From: Simmondsia chinensis
Taxonomy: Eukaryota > Streptophyta > Magnoliopsida > Caryophyllales > Simmondsiaceae
Assembly: GCA_018398585.1 (NCBI GenBank)
Contig: JAGTTD010000020.1
Span: 19,874,350 to 19,938,349, forward strand
Length of the DNA: 64,000 nt
Direction: 5' to 3'
Shown here one piece after another: positions 57,500-64,000 of this stretch. Numbering within the stretch: the stretch's first letter is position 1; every line of letters starts with the position of its first letter. The translations under genes and the position numbers were made by a program. Under the pieces are notes generated by a model that was given only the letters and a program-made list of their open reading frames with translations, had not been told where the DNA came from and made no database searches.

Positions 57500-57503
57500 T
57501 AAA

Positions 57504-59531
57504 ACCTCATTAACAGCATCATTCATCCAAATTATTGGCATCTATTCATTGCCCTAAGGAAAAACGAAAAAGGGAGATGAGTAGCCAAAGAAAACCAAAT
57601 GCATAATTATATAATCAGAAATAACCTCATAAAATATAAAATAAAATTATTATTATTTTGTACAATAATCCACTAGCTATAGAAACTTCGAAACTTCAAA
57701 TAGTTCCATAACATTACATTACACTCACTTCAATACAAACCCGGATAATTATAAACAAATGGGACAATCGTCAAGTAGCAATCGTTGATGAAGAAAGGTT
57801 TATGGTCAAATGAAACTATCTTTTTTTATGCCGATGAAACTACATTTGTTGTTGTTTCAGGATTTTTTGGTTAGGTTCCATATGAGAGCGGGACTCAACC
57901 CTCACTTGAGGAAGTAGCTGTTGGCGCGTTTAACCCGGGATCACCTGCAAAACGAGCAAGGCCATTAGAGGGACCCGCGGTGGTTTGGACTGCGAGAGAC
58001 TCCTCCAACGCCTAAGTCAGTAGGAGAAGAGGTAGCGATAATAAATATACGTAAAGTAGATTACCTGGTAAATATGAATGAGCTAACCAAGGGAAGGGAG
58101 CGCATCAGGAAATAACTATGGAGGGGGAGAGGCAATACCGTGGTCCTAGCAAGGAAAGAGAGACGGGGGGTCTCTTGGGGAGGATATGAGGTGTGAGGCC
58201 CCTGAGAGGTTAGGCCGTGAGGGGCGAGGGACCTTAGGCCGAATGAGAGAGAAGGGTAGCCCGTGGAGATGCCCAGAGGAGTCCCCCCTTGAATGAGGGG
58301 AATAGGTTGGTATTTATAGAAAAAGGGGAGCTGGTGGTGCTAGACAGTAGAGCCGGACTAGGGGCAGTACCGCCTGGCATGACTTAATGGAGAGGTGAAG
58401 GTGAATGATTGGTTGGCAGGAAGGTGTTACAGTCTACATGGAGAATGGTTAAGAGGGGCGGTGATACCGCCTAGGTGGTGACGGTTGTGGTGCCACCAAG
58501 TTGGTACATGAGGTTAGGAGAATGGGTACCGAGGCCTGCGGGCGGTAGCCAAGGGAAGCGGCATTATGGCTCTCGGGGCGGTAATGGTACCTGGATCTGA
58601 TACCGCCCGGGAGTGGTCAGGAGAGGGGCGGTAATGACCCTTGGCCCAGTACCGCATGGGAGTGGTCATGAAATGGCTTGGTAACGACCCCCGGGTCCCG
58701 GTACTGCCCGGTACCTGTCATGAAAGGGGCGGTAATGACCCCTGGAACCCGGTACCACCCGAAAGTGGTTAGGATAGGGGCGGTAACAAGCTAGGTGGTA
58801 CCGTGGTCCTTCATGCTAAACGGATGTTGATGGAAGTCAGGGTTGACTATACCAAGGCCTATGGCAGGCGGAACCCTGTGATGGAGGAAGCAGGCAATAC
58901 GGGGAGCCTAGGTGTGGGATAGAGGTGGACGGTATAGAGTGCCGGGCACGTTATAGCTTGGCGGCACCTAGGCTTAGGGTAACTTAGGGAGTGGAGATTC
59001 CGCCAGGTTTGTTTACCGTGGTTAACTTATTGACCCAACTCATTTTTCCTCATCAGTTGGCCCCCTACTCTATGGTCAAATGTGAGAGGGCTTTTGTTCA
59101 GCTGGAGGCGAATGTTAACTTGGTCACTTTTGACCGTGGACGGTATAACATCAAAAAAGGTGGCGCCTTTCTACTAGCGGTCTAGATTTATTGGCGCGAG
59201 CAAGGGATGATGCCAGGTTTAACAAATAGTTGGCGCCAGGCTTTTCTTGGGAATACACTCGCATTAATGTGATGGCAGCATCGAATGACGTGTGTCAGCC
59301 TTGTGTCCCATCCGGGAGGCTTTTAACTCAATCTAGGCCGTCCTTTTGGGAAATTAAATCAGGGGCGTTAATTTTTGCCTCCCATTTCCTCCCTCTCTCT
59401 TTTCCCATTTCCTTCTTTCTTCTTCTTTGGTTCCGTTTCCGTGCTTCCCCTTCTCCTTTTGCTTCCTCTGTCTTGCAACCCAAAAATCCATTCCTCTCTT
59501 TACCTCTTTCCTTTGCTCAATATATGAGAAA
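57504..59531. other. non-coding, probably 5' part of a large retroelement derivative
   Basis: From about 57880 the base composition becomes GC-rich. 58300-58800 has imperfect tandem repeats built on GGGGCGGTAATGACCC and GGTACCGCCCGG-like words. TTGGCGCC-type words recur at 59158, 59189 and 59230. No LTR border could be proved. Confidence 0.4.
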
Positions 59532-61478
59532 ATGGTTGACGTTTCAGAGTTTGGTGAACGAGATGTTCGAACTGAGCAACCCGCAGGGGAAATGGTTGTC
59601 TATGCTGGAGAATGTAACGTCTCTGCGGTTTGTGAGAATGTTCCCTCCTCAGAGTAGCAAATCATGGAGAGGGCTGCCTCGGAGTCTATTTCCGAGCGTC
59701 CTCCTGTTGCCCATTGGACGAGGGAACAGGCCAGGCTTGCCAAAGAGTTTGCCGAGGCGTTTCGAGCTTATCCTCTCCATTCTTTCGTACAGCAAATGGT
59801 GGGTGAAAAGGGGGTTGCAATGTTACGTTCCAGGTATTTTTTCCTTGACGATTTCGTGATCCAAGGCCCCAGGGAGGACGAGTGTCCTTTGTTTTCGCCT
59901 CTGGGCTTTTTTGGGGTTAGTGTGGATGCTTTGGATGCGGGTTTGAGGTTTCCCATTCTGCAATTTGTGGCTAATGTTTTGTATTTATATATGATTTGTC
60001 CGGGTCAAGTTACCCCTAACGGTTATAGGAATATTTACGGTTTTTTACTTGGCTGCTTCGTCAACGGGTTTCGGCCGACTCATAATATCTTTGATGTTCT
60101 TCGTCAAGCCAAAGTGGTTAATAGTGGAATATCCTTTGAGCGACGAGGCGGGGCTATTTTTATCAAAAGTTTGCCTTCCAACGTAAAAAATTGGTTACAG
60201 AAGGTGATTTGGATTAAGCCTTCAAGTCGTCCTCGATATCCTACAAAATGGCAGTAGGTTTACAAGCCTCCTCGACCGACATTGGATAGTTTGACCCCAG
60301 AGGAACGAGCCATATACGATTACTTTACTGGGGACTTTGGAGAAGATAAGTTTTTAGCAACAAGGGAGACGCTAGAGCAAGAAATTGTTTTGGCAAAGGC
60401 TGGCCTGAGTCTGAGACCGTATCCAGGTACATATCCCGAGGTATATGCGTTTGGTTGTTCTCTTCTTGGTTAATGGGTCCTAAACTTACTCTTTTCTTTT
60501 TTCGTTAGCTGAGGAGCTCGAGGGGTTGGACATTCGAAACTTGTCCTCTCTTCCACATAAACGTCGTCGTTTAAGAAGCAAGCGAGTCCCTGAATCTCAA
60601 GAGGATTGCACCACTGATGCTGAGCTAGACTTAGGGACAGAAGATTCACCTTTGGTAGTAAAGAGCTCGCTTTTGCTGATCCCTGAGAGGGACGTAGTTG
60701 TGGGCTTAAGTAGTAGGGGTGAGCCTGGGGAGGCACCAAGGGTTTTGGAGCCTTCTCCTTCTTCCTCGGTTGGCTGGAGCTTTGACTCTTGCAGCCAACG
60801 TCTGAAGGAATTCTCATCGAGGGACTTAGGAAGGGAGTGTGGAGTTCCTTCATCTAAGCTTGTGTCTTTTATCTCCCAGGTAGGGATAGTTTTTTCTTCT
60901 TTCTCTTCCATTCTACACTCCACCTTTGTGATTCACACGTGTTGTACTTGTATTTCCAGGGGCTTGGTGCGATGGGGGCAGCATTATCATAGTAATCAGA
61001 AAAAGATTCTTGCCTTCAGCAGCTTCAAAATGAGTTGGCGTCTTCCTCAACGACTTTGAGGCGGTATCAAGAAACTGAATAGCCCCAGGCGAGGGCAAAT
61101 GAAGAACTAAAAGCTAAGGTTGAGGAGTTGAAGGCTGAGGCTGAAGGGTTAAGAACCCAGAATGATGTGTTGAAGTTGTCTGCACAAGAATCTCAGTGCA
61201 AGTTTGAAAGGTTTTTTGCTGAGATTCCCTCTCGGTTGGCCAGTGCCAAAGAAGTGGCGGTAGCAAATTACCTTACCAGTTCTGATTTCTCTGAGGAGCA
61301 AAGCGAGTGGTATTGGGATGGAGCAGATAAGGCTTTGGCTAAATTCCAAGAGAAAGTGCGAGATGTTGCTCCTTAGCTTAATGTCGCCCTTCTTCAGCAA
61401 ATTGCCGACGTCGTTAATAAGGAGATGGAGGATGAGGTAGAAGGCAGATCCAATACTGATAGTGAAGAAGAGGACTAA
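59532..61478 (+). pseudogene. 'putative gypsy-type transposon domain' protein gene, stop-riddled
   Basis: Three exon blocks: 59532-60440, about 60509-60879 and 60960-61478. GT/AG introns lie between them; the exon 1-2 junction is out of phase by one base. Block 1 holds the family domain (about 59830-60240), with CPLFSPLGFFGVSVDALDAG, PGQVTPNGYRNIYGF and GFRPTHNIFDVLR. Block 3 is a coiled coil (ELKAKVEELKAEAEGL) ending in an acidic tail DSEEED. In-frame stops TAG 59655, TAG 60255, TAG 60990, TAA 60993, TAG 61080 and TAG 61374 all stand where CAG or CAA glutamine is plausible. Such proteins are encoded in large plant retroelement derivatives; their role is unknown. Confidence 0.75.
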
Positions 61479-62094
61479 GAATTTTGGATTTTACATTGCT
61501 TTGTTAGCTTTTAGGCTGTTTAAATATACGTATTGTATATATATATCTCCGATGGGTGTTTTTGTTGAACACTTTGTACAAGACGCATTTTGTTCAAAGT
61601 ATTTTAGAGCATTTATACATTAAAATGGTTACTCATGCGTGTATTGTTAGCGGAGGCCAAAGGGCTTAAGTGGCACGGCCTCGGGGTATTCTGGCTTGCG
61701 GCCCGTGTTAAAAGTGAATGCTCCTAGCTTTCTAGGCATATTTTAAAGCTTTTAGAGAATTTAAACTTTTTAAAGGACCGTCTTTGCTAGCGTCTTCCGT
61801 AACGGGGTACCATAAAATACTTTGCAACTGTTAACGCAAGAGTTGCCCCTTCTACTTTGTTGATTTTTATTATGGCCTCTAGGAATGGTATCCTTGGTTA
61901 GAGGCATTATTCATGGTCGAACAACATTTGTCAGAGATGTTGTTCCACTTGACTTCTTAGGGCGGTCATTTGGAATGGTTAATTTTAAGATTTCTTCAAG
62001 TTTTAGCCGTTCGGCCAAGTTTCGAGTGACCGCATATTTAGTCTCCAGATTCTTACTTGTGAGCCGAGATGAGATAGACTGTGAGTATTTCTAA

Positions 62095-62285
62095 TCCTTA
62101 GCCCCCAGCCGTAGGCTGGACTGGAATGTATTGTGAATATTTTTAACTTCTAGGACGGAATGTATTATGAATGTTTCTAATTCCTAGCCCTCGGCCGCAG
62201 GTTGGGTCGAAGTGTATTACGAATGTTTTCAACTCCTAGCCCCCAGCCGCAGGCTGGGTCCGAGTGTATTACTCGTTCTAATGTC
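62095..62285 (+). repeat. tandem repeat, ~62-bp units
   Basis: Three imperfect units around 'CCTAGCCCCCAGCCGCAGGC' and 'GTGTATTACGAATG' follow the coding part. Confidence 0.75.
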
Positions 62286-62399
62286 GGCTAATGCCTGATT
62301 CGCTCGCTGATACCGGTTAGAGCTCAAATCGCCTGCCAAAGCGGCATTTATGGCTCATATACGCCTTATCTGCCGGGGAAGGACTCATGGCTCAACTGA

Positions 62400-62950
62400 A
62401 TGTTACCCACCGGTGGAGGGTTTGCAGTGTAAATAGGCTTTACCTGCCTGAGGAGGGCTTATGGCTTAAGTGTGTCTTACCTGCTTGAGAAGGGCTTACG
62501 GCTTGACTACACTTTACAAGCCTGAGAAGGGCTTACGGTGTAAATAGACTTCGCCTGCCATAAAAGGGCTTATGGCTACATCTGAGCGTTGTTTGGCTGA
62601 GAAGGGCTTACAGCGTAAATGCGTCTTACCGGCCTGAGAAGGGCTTACGGCTTGACTGCATTTTATCAGCCTGAGAAGCGCTTACGGTGTAAAAAGACTT
62701 CGCCTGCCATACAAGGGCTTATGGCTACGTCTGAGCGTTGTTTGCTTGAGAAGGACTTACAGCGTAAATGCGTCTTACCGGCCTGAGAAGGGCTTACGGC
62801 TTGACTGCATTTTATCAGCCTGAGAAGGGCTTACGGTGTAAATAGACTTCGCCTGCCATACAAGGGCTTATGGCTATGTTTGAGTGTTGCTTGCCTGAGA
62901 AGGGCTTACAGCGTAAATGCGTCTTACCAGCCTGAGAAGGGCTTACTATT
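62400..62950 (+). repeat. higher-order tandem array, 149-bp period
   Basis: The word GCTTACGGTGTAAA recurs at 62531, 62680 and 62829, exactly 149 bp apart. Each 149-bp unit contains four related subunits ending GAGAAGGGCTTACGG-like. Confidence 0.85.
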
Positions 62951-62964
62951 TAACTGCATGTCAT

Positions 62965-63540
62965 CAACCCCGATGTTAGGTGGGGCACACAATTACGAGC
63001 TCTCAAACCGGTGAGAGTTTACCACCCATCCCGATGTTAGGTGGGACACCAACAACCACCCCGATGTTAGGTGGGGCACACAATTGCGGGCTCTCAAACC
63101 AGTGAGAGTTTACCTCCCGTCCCGATGTAAGGTGGGACACCAACAACCGCCCCGATGTTAGGTGGGGCACACACAATCGCAGGCTCTCAAACAGGTGAGA
63201 GTTTACCGCCCGTCCCGATGTTAGGTGGAACACACACAATTGCGGGCTCTCAAACCGGTAAGAGTTTACCGCCCGTCCCGATGTTAGGTGGGCCACACAA
63301 CCGCCCCGATATTAGGTGGGGCACACATAATCGCGGGCTCTCAAACCGGTGAGAGTTTACCGCCCGTCCCGATGTTAGGTGGGACACACACAATCACGGG
63401 CTCTCAAACCTGTGAGAGTTTACCGTTCGTCCTGATGTTATGTGGGACACACAATCGCCCTGATGTTAGGTGGGGCACACACAATCGCGGGCTCTCAAAC
63501 CGGTGAGAGTTTACCGCCCGTTCCGATGTTAGATGGGACA
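62965..63540 (+). repeat. tandem array of CCCGATGTTAGGTGGG units
   Basis: About a dozen copies of CCCGATGTTAGGTGGG(G/A)CAC, alternating between ~30-bp spacing and ~61-bp units that include GGGCTCTCAAACCGGTGAGA. Reading frames on both strands are repeat shadows. Confidence 0.85.
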
Positions 63541-64000
63541 CAAAACTGCAGACTTTTGCGTTAGGCGAAAGCTAACCATCGGCGAACCTTCACAATAGGG
63601 GAAGGTTAGTTGCTCGCAATTCATAGAACCGCAGACTTTCAAGTTAAGTGAAAGCTAAACGCTTGTGGGCCTTGCCGTGAGGTGAAGGTTAACCGCTACA
63701 AAACCTCTTGCTCCCTTTTTGACCGGAGCAAAACAACATTCAGCCCCCAGTATTAAAGTAGCTCACAATACTGTGGAATTTGGTGTTAGGCGAAAGTTAA
63801 CCGCCTGCGGACTTCCACGTTAGGTGAAAGCTAACCGCCTACTGACTTCCCCATTAGGCGAAAGCTAACCACCTACGGATCTCCACGTTAGGTGAAGGTC
63901 ATCCACCGCACAACTTCTTGCTCCCTTTCTCAATCTGAGCAAGAAATACCGAGCCCCCATTGTTAAAGGGACTCATATACTATGGGCTTTAGATAACCAC
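63541..64000 (+). repeat. GTTAGGCGAAAGCTAACC repeats, running off the window
   Basis: Short near-palindromic units GTTAGG(C/T)GAAAGCTAACCGCC recur about every 35-40 bp, each with hairpin potential. Two longer units start CTCTTGCTCCCTTT- and CTTCTTGCTCCCTTTCT-like near 63705 and 63916. Confidence 0.7.

Noticed and set aside
59230..59859. 209-residue frame overlapping the start of the gypsy-type domain gene
   Set aside because: Out of frame with the recognisable domain; serine/leucine-rich shadow.
62965..63540. CRISPR-like regularly spaced repeats
   Set aside because: Repeats and spacers are both repeated, spacing alternates, and the context is a plant retroelement tail.

Overview
The window is nuclear DNA of a flowering plant, probably a eudicot; the species cannot be told from the sequence. 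Almost all of it is transposable-element DNA: several Ty1/copia elements, a non-autonomous Ty3/gypsy element, Mutator-like (MULE) and hAT-like DNA elements, short non-autonomous elements (MITEs), SINEs and a LINE tail. Only one gene is clearly intact: a secreted FAS1 (fasciclin) domain protein at 49009-49863 (+). A second copy of it on the minus strand (39616-45665) is split by a copia element. There is no CRISPR array, operon or prokaryotic signal. Layout, left part: 1-2407 is a decayed Tork-like copia remnant ending in a 631-bp LTR, with primer-binding-site and leader-like sequence beyond it. 2.7-7.8 kb is AT-rich intergenic DNA with MITE-like repeats. 7874-10554 is a Mutator-like element carrying a broken plant mobile domain (MAIN-like) gene. 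10.6-13.9 kb holds two SINEs whose 5' part is 5S rRNA sequence, plus MITE repeats. 14685-20708 is a minus-strand LTR element with ~973-bp LTRs and little coding sequence beyond an RNase H remnant. Middle part: 21163-28440 is a minus-strand copia element inserted in the tail of a 5S-SINE. It contains a short LTR element (22231-24898), which contains a Mutator-type MITE (23542-24521). 29.6-36.9 kb is another minus-strand copia element, with a non-autonomous gypsy element (30940-33820) inserted in its reverse transcriptase region with a perfect CAAAC duplication. From about 37.65 to 51.42 kb lies a large inverted duplication, each arm carrying one FAS1 gene; the left arm is enlarged by a hAT-like MITE and a young copia element (40375-45611). 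Right part: 51.7-57.5 kb is AT-rich with MITEs and two more SINEs. 57.5-64 kb looks like part of a large retrotransposon derivative, with a spliced 'putative gypsy-type transposon domain' gene full of C-to-T stop codons, followed by long tandem arrays running to the window edge. The most novel signal is the SINE family. Four copies start with 5S rRNA-derived sequence containing the 5S internal promoter and end in a 3' module resembling Au-type plant SINEs. All four have 16-20 bp target-site duplications, which argues against Cassandra LTRs or true 5S genes. Other copies carry only the 3' module, and one of these sits at the end of what looks like a LINE 3' fragment, a candidate partner element. 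All comparisons are by eye; no database or alignment program was used.
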